Of a stretch of 64,000 nt of DNA, positions 1-11,838 are shown piece after piece. Source of the stretch: Isoetes taiwanensis (taxonomy: Eukaryota; Streptophyta; Lycopodiopsida; Isoetales; Isoetaceae). The notes beneath the pieces are model-generated. The model ran no database searches, was not told where the DNA came from, and saw only the letters and a list, made by a program, of their open reading frames with translations. The stretch is from the NCBI GenBank assembly GCA_021234155.1, contig JAJEKV010000003.1, positions 16,602,386 through 16,666,385 of the forward strand, read 5' to 3'. The first letter of the stretch is position 1, and each line of letters starts with the position of its first letter. The position numbers and the translations under genes were made by a program.

Positions 1-3000
1 AAGAGGGTGATGATGATAGGGACAGATGCATTGGAGTGCATCCCATATATATGCATGCTCTAATTCGTATGCACCAGAAGAGACTAACAGATGGCCTTTC
101 TTACTTTGTTAACTATCTCAAAAAGCTTAAACCTTGGCTATAAGGTCATGCAATGAGGTTTTCCTTTTATGTCGCTTTTATTGCATCTCTAAAAAAATGG
201 AGCCTAGCAAGTAACTAGGTTTGCATATCACCAGTGGAGGCAATAGAAAGAGCCATTGGAACTCTTGTCACTTCTAGTTCAAAGCAATGAGCTTTTGAAG
301 GATTTCTTTATTGCCTTTTTGGTCAATGTAGTTTAGTTACTTGCTCAAATGTAGAGATGATGCTCAATGAGATGAAGGCCCATACAAACATTTTGAGGCA
401 AGGCCCAAAGTCAAGGGAACCAATGCACGATTATGTGAAGATCTCACATGGCAACAGCTTGTAATCTCGGCCGAGGCTATCCTCGACAAATAAAAGGAGC
501 ACTGAAGTCAGGGAAATGGGCATTCACGAACGGCCGTGGTAATTATCCGTGATAAAAGAATAGGGATTTCCGGGCAGGGCATTATCATGAGCCCGCCAAG
601 TAGCATTGGATGTTGGAATGTTAAGGGACGATGTAAATAGCAAGATTGAATTATTGAGACTCAGAACCCGGATATTCTATTCATATTAGAGACATGGGAA
701 CATCATTGTAGGGTAGCCACCAGAAGGGTTATGACACTCACTCTATATGGAATCCTAAGCCACATAGAGGACGCCCTTTCGGTGGAATAGCATGCATGAT
801 TCATTCCTAGATTAACAGGACACACCTCTTTGATGTATGAAGATGTAGATGATAAGCAATTTCAGTTATTAAATTAAGGCACCCTTCTTATTTTCGCATC
901 GAGACCTACCTTAGTAACTTGTTATATCCTCCAACCCTATCATGGTCGTCGATGGATCATTGTAAAGATGGGACTCAAAATTTCGAATGGCAACAAACAT
1001 AAATGTGCTTCTATGTGCTTCGATTGGTGACTTAAATGGTGGACTGGGATCTTCAAGCTCCAAAGTTTTTGTGGATTACGAACCTAGCATTATTATGTAT
1101 GGAGTCATGGAATTTGACCCGGCGAGGGTGCATAAGGAGTGCACAGTAGCGGGCCAGATTTTAAACCTTGCTCATCCTTGAATATGGATTTTTAATGGGA
1201 CCTTCACATTCGAGGATGGTTTCACTTTTAGAAGTGAAAATTAGGACACATTTACCTATTCCACTTTTGGATTACCTCGATTGAGTGAACTTCGCCGTGA
1301 TGATGGAGATGGTCAGGATTTCAAAATCTGACTTTTAAATTGATAGTGATCATGCTCCTCTCTTTTCTTAAGGTAGGCATACGCATCTCCCAACCAACCA
1401 TTCATGGCAAATCTCAACTCGCTTACGAGCATCTCATGGTGATATTCCACCGTGCAATTTCTGGCAAGCCACGGGCATATATACACCGAAAGCAAAGATC
1501 CATGCCAAAAGCTTTTGCCCTTTAAGAGACTCTTTAACAACATGCTAAAGTACGGGTGCATCCCATGAACTGCAGGGACTCACTCCTAATGCCCGGTATG
1601 ACGACCCTAAGCAAGCCAAGAGACAAATTGATTCAATTCCTTCCAATCAAGGTATATAAAACAATTGGTTAAAGCAAAGAAGAAATTGTGGATCCGTGCA
1701 TAACGCCGAATACTGAGGATGCAACAAAACACCAAGAAATGGTTCGAAACAGCTATTCCCCCCAACATATGGAGCTAGCCTGGATCGATCCGGAGGTGTA
1801 TGGAAAGCTTATGTTTGCATTTATATTTCAAAGGGAGGACATTTTGGATTTACATGAGGAAGCAGGTAAATTCCAGCTTTGAGGCTACTTCCTTGGAGCA
1901 TGTTAAAATGGGATCACCGGTCTTTCCAAAGGAAGTCACATGATATTGATGGTTTAATAGGCGGAACACATCTCAAGATGGAGGTGAGGAACTAGCTAGT
2001 TTACCGATATGTTCAATCAAGCCATCAAGGATTTTCGGGTTCCCCGAATGGACAACAGTCCGATACATCCCATTCATAAGCACCATGCATTGCCGCCACG
2101 TAATTATAGGACCATAATGATCACTCTATATCAGCCAAATTGTTCGTAAAAATTTTGACTTTGAAGTTAACCACTTGGCCGAAAGCAAAGATAACGAAGA
2201 GCACCTGGGCAAGGTGCTTCGTGACGAGGCTTCTTTGCATTGATCATTTGCTCACATTCCAACTTTATTGGAAGAGGCCAAATCAAAAGGAAAACCGGCT
2301 TATATGTTGCTTTTCATTGATTTCGCCAAAGCATTTGATACGCCTAAACCTTGGATCGGGTTGATTCAACCAGGTTCCAAGGAATGGTTTTGGGCGATAG
2401 GGAGAATGTATGAATCAAGATAAAAGGTGAGTGGGTGATACCACCGAGAATCAATTGATCACTAAGATGCTGGAGTAAAACAAGCGGCCACTCTCCACCT
2501 TATATTCCTGGATTATATATTGACCGCTTGAGGGTTTTCTGGCGATCTGTGGATACGCTTCCCACGCCTTCCATGAGTTAATAATTCTTCTCTATATGCC
2601 TAAGGACTTGCTTCCGTTTCATACAGCTGACGGATTTGCAAAACAACTGTATACTCAGGAAATTCCCCGCCTCGGCTTTGGTTTGGTGGTTAACTTAGAT
2701 AAGACTAAGGTCTTAAATTTTGGGGTGAAACCCACACTGCTCTCTCCATCAGGAATTTGGTGCAACCAACTCACCATGCCAAATAGGGCGAAATATTTTC
2801 CGCCGCAAAACCTTTGGACGAAAGCAAGGTGTTGACATTAGACATGCAACAGTTTCTAAAGGCGCCATGTTTGCAAACATTTGCCGCCATGCTTATTATC
2901 ACTTCATCGCCTCTCCGAAAAGTCAGCGGAGGACTTTTGTAACACCACATTTTATATGCTAGCGAGATTTGGGGCCTTCACTGGTGTAGGTCTAAATGGA

Positions 3001-3673
3001 TGGAACTTGAATCTATCCGTAAGACTTGTATCGCATTACGACCTTTAAAGGTGAAGAGAGCAGCCCTTATGAAGTGATGCTATATGATAGCGCTCATATC
3101 CACTCTGAAATTCAGTCCATGAGCAATGTCTTGAGATACTTGGACTGCGCCAAGAGAGTAAAACGCATTTAATCTCCTCGATACGCTTCAATTTTAACGC
3201 ACTGGGTGAAATTAGAGGTCATGGCAAAAGCCAAGGATTTGAAATAAAATGGTTTAATCCATCGAACTTCTGGCCATCTCCCCCATAATTCTGACATGAG
3301 TAATGCGGCTCGGCGCATAATCGTGGACTTTGGGTCCAAACAAAGAAGTCGCGAATATTACATTATGACTTTAACCCTAAGCCACACTCATAGTATACAC
3401 CATATTCCTACATAGCATGTTCCCCGGCAGATATGGAGCAATTGCATGAGCAAGCGGATGAGCTCCTACCCATCTAATGAAGATTGAGAAAGGTAGATGG
3501 ATGAAGTTGAAGATCACAGAATTTGTATCCTCAGAAGGAAGGGGTAGAACTGGCATCAATATCGTACCGTCATAGGCATGATGCTCTACGTACAAATATT
3601 CTATGATACCGGAATTTACCCATGGACGAAGAAACCCAACATCATCCTCGCGACTTTCTCATTTGGGTTAGCA
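1..3673 (+). mobile_element. Decayed LINE, copy 1 (5' part runs to window edge)
   Basis: This stretch aligns collinearly with the LINE at 26645-30360. The match starts at the first base of the window and stops near 3673, just before the 3' UTR and TTA tail of the other copy. Long identical runs alternate with small indels and substitutions, so no long reading frame survives. Remains of the endonuclease can be followed from about 610 to 1400, and of the reverse transcriptase and C-terminal region from about 1590 to 3673. Disagreements with the second copy concentrate at CAG and CTG sites. The copy is non-functional as read. Whether the changes are old mutations or partly assembly error is not decidable here. 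Confidence 0.85.
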
Positions 3674-4950
3674 ACATGCAACATGGAACTTTGAAACACA
3701 TTTCATTGCAAGTCGGCTTATGGATGCATGCATGGATTTAATTCTTGAAGCGGGGAACATTTCTAGGCTCCATCACCCGGCATCAGCTGCTTGCCCGATT
3801 GATTGGAGTGTTATGAATTATAGCCTTGGCATGGTACGTCTACAAAAATGGGACCGGATAAATTGCATCAAAATGGGACGGGATAAATGGATTTTATTAC
3901 GACGAGGAAAGAGGCAGAAAGATATGGGAAGATAATTTTGTGTCACGGTTTCCCTACGGTCTTGACAATTTGTGGCTATACAAAAGATGGTGCAAGCCTA
4001 AAAAATGGACTCAAACCTTAATAGTTTAGCTTGATGTCTTCTTGTTAAAGTCGAGAATCGCCTTAGATCATTATCTATGTATTTATCTTGAATGGAAATC
4101 GCAACACAAAAATTGGATCAATTTTTTTTTCTGAGATCCTATTAGGCGATTTGATGAAGCTCCTCAGTTGAGGATTTGATGTTTGATGTTTGGCGGTCTT
4201 GGGAGCCACCATATAATGTTAAGCAATTTTGACCTGATGGAGCTCCACTTAGGCAATGATCTTTGTGGCTACCACCGGATGGTTGGCGGTGGCGCCAAAA
4301 TCTTAAACAAAATTTTTTTTGGTCATTTTACATTGGACAAAAAAAAATTAAAACCCTAAAAATGTAAATAAGCGAAATTTAGCTCTTATATTATTCCATG
4401 GCTCTGGCACTCTACGTGAGAAGGTGGGGTCAAAAACAACGGCTTTTGGTCCCAAGTCGGTAATTCAAATCTGCGGATATCATGATTCATGAATTGAACC
4501 TAATTACTTACAATTTTACACCTTAACATGATCAAAACATAATTTTGTATTTACAAAAGTTCCATATTTACAATAAACTAGCGTCTTCTTTCTTAATAAG
4601 CCCTGAAAATAGTTTCATGTCCCTAGGCATACAAGTTACTCTATTTGCATGGAGGGCACATGGTAGAGAGTCTTCAAAATGTTGGACTAACTTCACTTCC
4701 TTGTAGCCCTCATATCTCACGGTAACATATCATCTGTTTACTCTCTTACGTCTTGTCGAGCTGCTGCAAAATCTGTGAGTCGATCTCCACGAAGAAGCGG
4801 CTTGTATGAGTATTAACGACCCGTAGCTCTCGCTTTGAAAATGGCGGATCTCCCAAGCGACTCTACGAAGTATGAATCGCCTTTCTCTTCATTGGCTTCT
4901 TTGGGGGTGTTGGTCTCTCCGGATGTTACCTTGTGCTTCTCATGAATGCG
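3674..4950. other. No recognised gene
   Basis: AT-rich sequence after the truncated LINE copy 1. I see no conserved protein in any frame and no clear repeat partner elsewhere in the window. Confidence 0.4.
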
Positions 4951-4954
4951 TCAG

Positions 4955-5690
4955 TACTCATACATTTTCATGTATTGATTGTACCCCTTCTTCTTTACTG
5001 CACTCTTGCTCATGCTTGAGTACATAGGACTCGTCTTTGCTTTGCCCTTCTTGAGTTTGTTTGTTGGCTTTGGCCACTTGGGGTAAGGGTGCTGCTGGCT
5101 CGATTCCTCCTCCTCGGCGTCGACATTTGAAGGTCCAGAACCTTTAATTGGGTGGGGACCCTTGTCTCCTCGTCCAACAGTGTCAGGGAAGATGGCGATC
5201 TGTCCGGACTCCAGCTCCGTTATGGTGACCCCTTAGGTGGTGTAGACTTCTTCTTGTAGGGGTTCCTTAGACACCTCGGGATCCTTCCTTTGTCCTCTTT
5301 TTGCTTTTTTCGCGTTCTTGCCTCGGCCCTCTTCTGCTCCATCTTCTCTTGGTTCTCTTTCTCTTTCTTGCCCTCTTCCTCTTCCCCATCTTCTCCAATC
5401 TTCTTTTCTGCGCACCATCTTCTCTGGTAGATCTTAAGTCCCTCGTCCTCCTCGTTTCGTCCTCCATCACCCACGACTCGGGATTTTTCTGCTCTTAGGT
5501 ATCTTAGGGCGTGTTCTTCTTGATCTGCTTGCTCTTGATCCTCCTCCTGCGACGCCGGGATTTGGGTCCAGGTTCTCCTCTTGCCTGGCTTCATCCGGAG
5601 TCTCTCGGCCTTACGTTGAGTAGCAAAAGACTTGGTATTGTGAAATCATCGTACCACCATCAGGACATTTTGTTTTAGTCAGGGCCATGT
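4955..5690 (-). pseudogene. Broken Lys/Glu-rich protein of unknown function
   Basis: On the minus strand an ATG near 5690 opens a frame beginning MALTKTKCPDGGT, which needs a frame change near 5640 to continue. The next part reads TKSFATQRKAERLRMKPGK and runs into about 100 residues dominated by Glu, Lys, Arg and Gln, probably helical or coiled coil. A further frame change near 5230 opens about 90 residues without their own Met, including GVTITELESGQIAIFPDTVG and a basic stretch. Successive open segments in the same order and strand suggest one gene with about two frame breaks rather than chance openings. I do not recognise the family. The plus-strand Leu/Phe/Ser-rich opening over the same bases is a shadow. 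Confidence 0.35.
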
Positions 5691-5699
5691 TTTTGAAAT

Positions 5700-8600
5700 A
5701 GGGTGTCAGCCTTAGAGCTTCAAAATCGCCTTGTTGGATGAAGCAGCTAAGAAAGGAAAGTGAAAATGAGGAACCCTAATAGTCTATTTATAGGTGCGGG
5801 GATTTTAGGGTTTGGACACATATTTCATATGGGTTACCATTCTGCAAGGCATTAATGTTTGTAGGATAATTACATTGGTTTGTTTGGGAAAAAGTGTCCA
5901 CCACTCAAGCGGTCTTGAGAAGCACTTCCAAAATTTCGGGAATGGCCTAGAGCACAGGGTGCCTTTTTACTCAAACTTCAATTTATAAGGTGTTTCTTAG
6001 TGTTATAATATAGATCTAGCTCAAATTTAAGGATTAAGTACCCCTATGAGATTACACTAATTATGCATCTATCTAGGTCAACATGGGTCCTACATTTACC
6101 TGAATGCATAGGGAGTACTTCAAAATTTTAGGAATGCCATGGGCGCCTCTGTCTTGAGGTCACCTGCTTTGGCCATAATTTTCGAGGGGTTTTGCTAAAA
6201 TTCTTACTATCAGCATTACTCTATAGCTGCTCTAGGATTGAAAGGAAAAACAAATTAAAAAAAAAAAAATCCCAATTTTGAGGTTCATGCTTGGTGGCTA
6301 TTCCCAAGGCGGGGAAGTCTCTTGTTAGTCCTAACTGGGAATGGTCGTTACCTGCGTCTTAGTCTACCAAGATCATGCTTTCATTTCTACTTGTGACATC
6401 CCCTACTTCCTCTACAATGCTCCCATCATGCTCCGGCCGGAGTTCATCCCCACACGGCGAGACCAAAGCGGCAAGGGCCATCCACGACACCAATCCCAAG
6501 TGGATGGGTCATTTGCCCGTCTTCCTTGGGGATCGACCTAACTGCGGGCGTGAATAAACATGAGCACATGACATCAATACATCAATAAGATCACCTCGAA
6601 GGGTGAATACACCATAATATAGCATGAGTGACAACATCAGCATAAATAACCGCAACAAAGGGAATCTACCGGGGCTCGGACTCATGAGGATCGGTGGCTG
6701 GATCTCCGTCTCAGTCAATCGCGGTGAATTCATGGCAAATGGATTGGTGCGTGTATAAAACATAGGCTGTTGGGTAGTCCACATCCACCCCTCCGTGCAC
6801 TTTGCAAGTAGGTTGAAAGTATTGGGACCCGGACCGTAGCACACCCGGTGCATAGCCAAAGGGGATATTCTTTGGGTTGCATCTCCCCCCGATGGTGGGA
6901 GGAGAGTCACCTCCCTCGAGGAGGCATGCATGCCCATCCGCGAGGCGGCTAGAGGCCCGCGCCCATGATGCGACTTGAACCCCATTGAGGTGGCGCGCAT
7001 CACCCAAGGGTGTCGAGCTCATGCCTTGCCCACCCGCAGCGGTGGCCAAACCGATAAAAGCTTTGTCCACTAAAAGATCCACGGTAGGCTTTACACACGA
7101 GAGGGATCAATCGTGATGGGACAAGTCCCCCTTATTCCATGATTCATACACCCACAACCCGGTAGGGCTCTTGCACCACGGGCGCATTAATTTGGAATTA
7201 ATGAGGCTATATGGGCTTCATCAACTCTTGGGAGCTTTTGGGGGTCTCTACCCCCTTCCCAATACTACGGGGAGCATCTGTCATCATCATCATCAAGACT
7301 GAAATATAAAATAACATCTAATCTATCTACCTAAACATCCACGGTTAGGTTCCTTTGTTGCAGGAGCTTATGATCCCCGAGTCTATAAGGCTTCTAAGGC
7401 TGAACTAACATACTAAACCAGCTCATTGCCCGGACTAAAAGTTGGCATTGCACATGAGAATGACCATTTACGATCCTGACTTGCTCCGGCTCCTCCGGAA
7501 TCGTCCATGCCTTGTCAGAACGGCGGGCTCTGGAAGTCTGTTTGCAAATCACGGCTGCTCGGCGCTTGGCAATCTGCGAACTAGGATCTTAGCTTGGCGG
7601 AATGGCCCAAAGGCCCAAAATGCGAAAGGGAAAAGGTTTAGGGTTTCCCTTTGGTTCCTTATACAGAACTTTAGGGTTAGAGTTAAAAGGGAGGATCAAA
7701 TGGGTTATTGCCACTTGGCAAGGGAGTTATTGTATATGTTTATTACGCATGCACAACATCGAGGAGTTGCCCCCTAGAGTAAACCCTTCAAAACCTCTCG
7801 CATTACTTGTCATTGGACATGTGCGTGATGGCGTCTTAATATATCGTGTCCGGATGATATGTTATCTTGGATACGTCTAGCAATGAAAGAAAGAAGGTAA
7901 AAAGAAAAGTCTTGGGAAAAAATTAATCTTAGCCCGGTGGCTGAATTTTGGCTCCTATCACGTGAGAACGGTTCCTGGTTTCCTACGGAAAATGGCGGCC
8001 ACAATAGATGGATTGTGGCATTATCCCTCCAACCAAAGTGCCCTAGCACATATGACCCATTGCAAATAAGGATGGCCAAAAGATGGAAGATACTCCAATG
8101 ACATTTTAGCAAAGAATAGATGGGATTATGATATAACCTCAATGAAATGGAATGTCATAGGTCCATCAATCTGCACCACATAGCTTTGACTCTTGAAATC
8201 GCATAAAAATGGAAACTAATAACTTCCCATAATGCACGCAAAGAAAAGAGCATGTGCGACAATATAGGAGTCGGTGCTCCTCGATGGTGATATAAAAATT
8301 AAGAATATGAATATTACCTCTACATGTTGCCATAGTTGTTGTGCCATATGATGTTTAAAAGCTTGACCTAACTCACTTGTGAAGGATGCGCGCAAACTTC
8401 TGACCACGAGTTTGGTAGCCTTTCCTTCAGGCTCCTTCCGGTCTTGTTCATCTTGGGTTTAAGTACTGTGTTTTTAAAATGTAGTTGCAACACATTAGCG
8501 GTAAGAAATCTTGTCTCATTCCCTACTTGGAAGAAGCTATAGAAATATCTCATCGCGATCGATAGCAATCTATCTTAGAACTTTGGCTATGGCGGAGTCG

Positions 8601-10442
8601 GGCTTTATCCAGGGTATTGGCACATAGACCTGGGCTTAAAGTGGGAGGGAAAATCCGTCATAAGAAAAGCGGAAAAAATATGGAAAAGGGATATTTATAC
8701 CTATAAATATCACGCCCTCCTGATAGCTTTATCGAGAGTTAAATATCATCTCCATAAATTATCGAGCTTCAATTTCAGATTGAAGTCACTAGAATTAAGG
8801 GGCCCTCGGAAAATATGGAAACATGTGACAAGAGTGGACATTGCACATCTCAGAAAATGCCAGTGCGTCTTTGTTTGAGAATGGTTCCTCTTGAAAATCA
8901 AAAATCTGACTCTTTCAACATGGGAATCACGAAAATGCAAAGAGTTAAGATAGAAGCGTGAGAGGAGGCAACCCAGGAGAAAGAAAAAGATTCAAAACCT
9001 AAAATTTGAACTTGAGCTCAATCTCCAGCTCCAAGGCCTATGCTCCAAAATAAGCTCCACAAAGATTTTCACGAACCATAAGCAACACGGTTGCATTGCC
9101 ATAAGCATTAATGTAAAGCCAAGTTAACGGCTATAATAGTCCACGCTCCCAAAGAAATTAGCGCTTTCGGGCATTGTGAAAATCTATTGTGAGGAAAACA
9201 TAGCTGGAATAATAAACTTCAATTATTTAGTTTGGTATTTGAGGCCAGTATTTCCACGCATGGTTTTACCTAGATTTGGTTATGTATCATTATGCAAAAC
9301 CATAGATTAATACGTATTTTTGTGACTTGAGGCATTTGCCAGTCAGTAGCATTCAAAAATGGCTCTGGGATGTGTTTTGGCCGTTTTTTGGTTTGCATGG
9401 TTTTGAATGGAAGGATAAGAATGCAAACCCTTTCTTCTTCGGCCCGAGCGGCAAAGGGGATCCGTGAGGAGGGGTGGGGTTCTGGTAAGCTCCTTCACTT
9501 CTTGAAGAGAAGAAAACATTTTCAATATTAGATGGGTGAAGAGTAGCCCCATGTGGCGGCCCAACCTAGCGAAAGAATTGGAGATATTAAGGTAGGAGGC
9601 ATTCAGTTACATAGAACAACTGCGATTCAGTTTACGGAAGCATTAATTACATAGATTCCCGGTTGCATAGAGGCATTTGGTAAGGTTGAGGACGCCCTGC
9701 CGCACGGATCTGAACGGCCGAATCAGTCGGGCTTGAAGGCAGCTAGCGCCCGAAACAAAAAGTGCCGCGATCTTTGCTGACTTTTGGAGCAGCGGATCGA
9801 GAATCTAATCCTTTTCTTATCTACGGTTTTCTTGGAGCTTACTTCAAAGCAAATAGGGTTTTGCGATTTAGGGAAAAGGGAGTCAGGCGAGAAGATGGCA
9901 TCTCTATCTCTCCTCTAGCAAAAGCTATTGGGATTCCAGAAGCAACAAATAGACACCGGATGGATTCGATCTTCGGTTTTTATTGTTATTGTTTGTTTTT
10001 TTTTCTTAATCGTCTATCATCTTCTTCTGAGGGCCAAACATAGAAATTTATTCCAGGATACATACATGGCCCGGTCAGCCTCTTGTCTGGATGCAGAATA
10101 ATAACTCAAACAGTTTCACTCTAGATTTTCTATTTTAATTCCATTTGTTTATCAATTCTATTTGCATTTCTTGTCGATAAAAGACAACACACACAGATTA
10201 AAAGGCCAGATTAAGGCTCCTAAAATTCATCAGAGATTTCCAGCAGACCATTCTCTCCGCGAGCATTATTTTTTCCACACAACATAATCATCGTAATCCT
10301 TAATAATCCTTAAGCGAAGCAGGAAAGAAAAAGCATCATGTATTAGGTTTTGGTTTTGTTTTGTTTCCAAACATATGCTTTCGGTTTAGACCATGGGAAG
10401 TGGCAAACAAATTCTTGACAAAAAATTTAAAGGCAATTTATA
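5700..10442. other. Unassigned sequence
   Basis: Mostly unassigned. A minus-strand opening of 123 codons (6711-7082) and an overlapping one of 164 codons (6509-7003) are present in GC-richer DNA. Neither shows a domain I know, and each shadows the other. A short A run lies at 6258-6270. No LTR pair, terminal inverted repeat or RNA gene was found in this stretch. Confidence 0.3.
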
Positions 10443-10511
10443 AAAAATGCCCTTCTATTTTATCTAAATTATGAGAATACCCGATATTCTCATAAATTAT
10501 AAAAATGCCCT
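10443..10511 (+). repeat. Left terminal inverted repeat
   Basis: It pairs with 11149-11220. The inner part is also self-complementary, with TATGAGAATA facing TATTCTCATA, so a single end can fold on its own. Confidence 0.65.
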
Positions 10512-11148
10512 AAATTCGACTCCTATCCCCAAAATCTGATTGAGCAGCATACCCGGGGGATTTGTGATTGGTAGAAGCTTGAAGCCTTTGGTTTTGCTTA
10601 TATAGGCTTAAGTATTTTTCAAAGAGCATTGCCTTGCATCTTCCATATCCTTTAGCGACAAAAGGCTGGCGGTAAAAGCTTTCATTGTGCACGAAAAGAT
10701 CTCATTTATCGACTAATTTGAATTCCCTCGCGCAAGCTTTTGTGTAGAACCTTCTCTATAGAAAGGCTGGCGGATACGATGCAATGCATCAGCGGCAAAT
10801 TATGTAGCATTGAAGTCATCATACAAGCATGATTAGACAACATTTACGTGGTCTGGGTTGCATTCTCACCACAATTTGGGGACTCTGTCATGTCGATTTG
10901 AAGGAGCTTCTATGGCTGGGCACAATCAAATCCACAATCAAAACGCATGAAATCACGAGAAGAATAACATTTCGAGAATCCAAAGCATTCAATTCATATA
11001 AAACATGCAATTAGTTCCATTAATATAAAAAGCGATTCATAGCCCGTTACAAAAGCTTGAACTTAAAAGCGATCCATGGCTGCCAACGATTTTGGCAAAA
11101 AGTTCCACGAATTTGGGCTGGAGTGCAGTGCGGACCAAATGGCGGCAA

Positions 11149-11220
11149 AGGGCATTTCTATAATTTATGAGAATCTGAGGGGTATTTTTTATAATTTAAG
11201 TAAAATACTAGGGCATTTTT
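11149..11220 (-). repeat. Right terminal inverted repeat
   Basis: Inverted partner of 10443-10511. It abuts a separate dispersed repeat that begins GGGTTGCCCC. Confidence 0.65.
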
Positions 11221-11378
11221 GGGTTGCCCCTAAGGGGCAAACCCTCATTTATGTGGGTTTATGGCATATTCAAGTATATGTCAGCATATGCCTAGGATAT
11301 GCTGATGACTGCTCCAAACTGGCTGTTGCCAGTAAACTGGCAGTTAGCCCTGTTGCCGCCCGAACCCCCTTCAGGACT
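11217..11378 (+). repeat. Dispersed repeat D, copy 1
   Basis: About 160 bp matching 52688-52855 in the same orientation. It starts with a small inverted repeat (GGGTTGCCCC, then GGGGCAAACCC) and continues with GGCATATTC, TGCCAGTAAA and a Pro/Arg-codon-like GC-rich end. It could be a SINE or the edge of a larger element; too little is present to decide. Confidence 0.55.
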
Positions 11379-11838
11379 CCGGCTTCTTGCTCTTTAAAAT
11401 TTATGTGCTCTTATGCCTTAGCTCTGCTATGGTGGAATAAGCTAGCAAATGGTGGCCTTGACCATGGCTTCAAAACCCAGGTGGGTTTTTCAGTTTAACT
11501 GTTCAAAATAAAATGGAAGTTGGAATACATAAGGAGCTTTTTCATAGTAAACAGACTGGTGAGCGGCATTAGCAACAAGCCAGTGTTTGTCGCAGAACAG
11601 CGAGGTCATGCCATTTCTTTATATAAAGGTAGAGAAGGCACTATTTCGACCCTCCACAACAGATCCACGTTGAGAGCATGTCGTAATTTTCACAATAAAG
11701 ATCAAGTGATTGTCAACATGACTTCTACTAGTTCCAGTTGTTTTATCCTGCTTTGGATATGAGTATCGCTTTATCTGTGGACAATGAAGGAAGCCCACTG
11801 TCTATTTTGGGTTATAAATATTGTTGTCTTTTCTGCAG
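11379..11838. other. TTC5: Probable 5' region or intron of the TTC5-type gene
   Basis: No exon encoding the usual N-terminal part of TTC5 could be recognised here, although the first identified exon at 11839 must be preceded by one. The missing start may lie further upstream or be lost. Confidence 0.3.

Larger units (their letters stand above)
10443..11220. mobile_element. 778-bp terminal-inverted-repeat element, MITE-like
   Basis: The two ends are inverted copies of each other over about 70 bp. The left end (10443-10511) begins AAAAATGCCC and the right end (11149-11220), read on the minus strand, begins with the same ten bases. Matching blocks continue through TATTTTA, TAAATTAT, an ATACCC core and ATTCTCATAAATTATA. 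No transposase is encoded in the interior, so this would be a non-autonomous DNA element. I could not find a convincing target-site duplication, so the exact termini and superfamily are open. Confidence 0.65.

Noticed and set aside
5301-5498. Plus-strand hydrophobic opening that could look like a membrane protein
   Set aside because: It is the complement of the Lys/Glu-rich minus-strand frame.
6509-7082. 164- and 123-codon minus-strand openings
   Set aside because: They overlap in different frames, show no recognisable motif and lack continuation; kept only as a remark.
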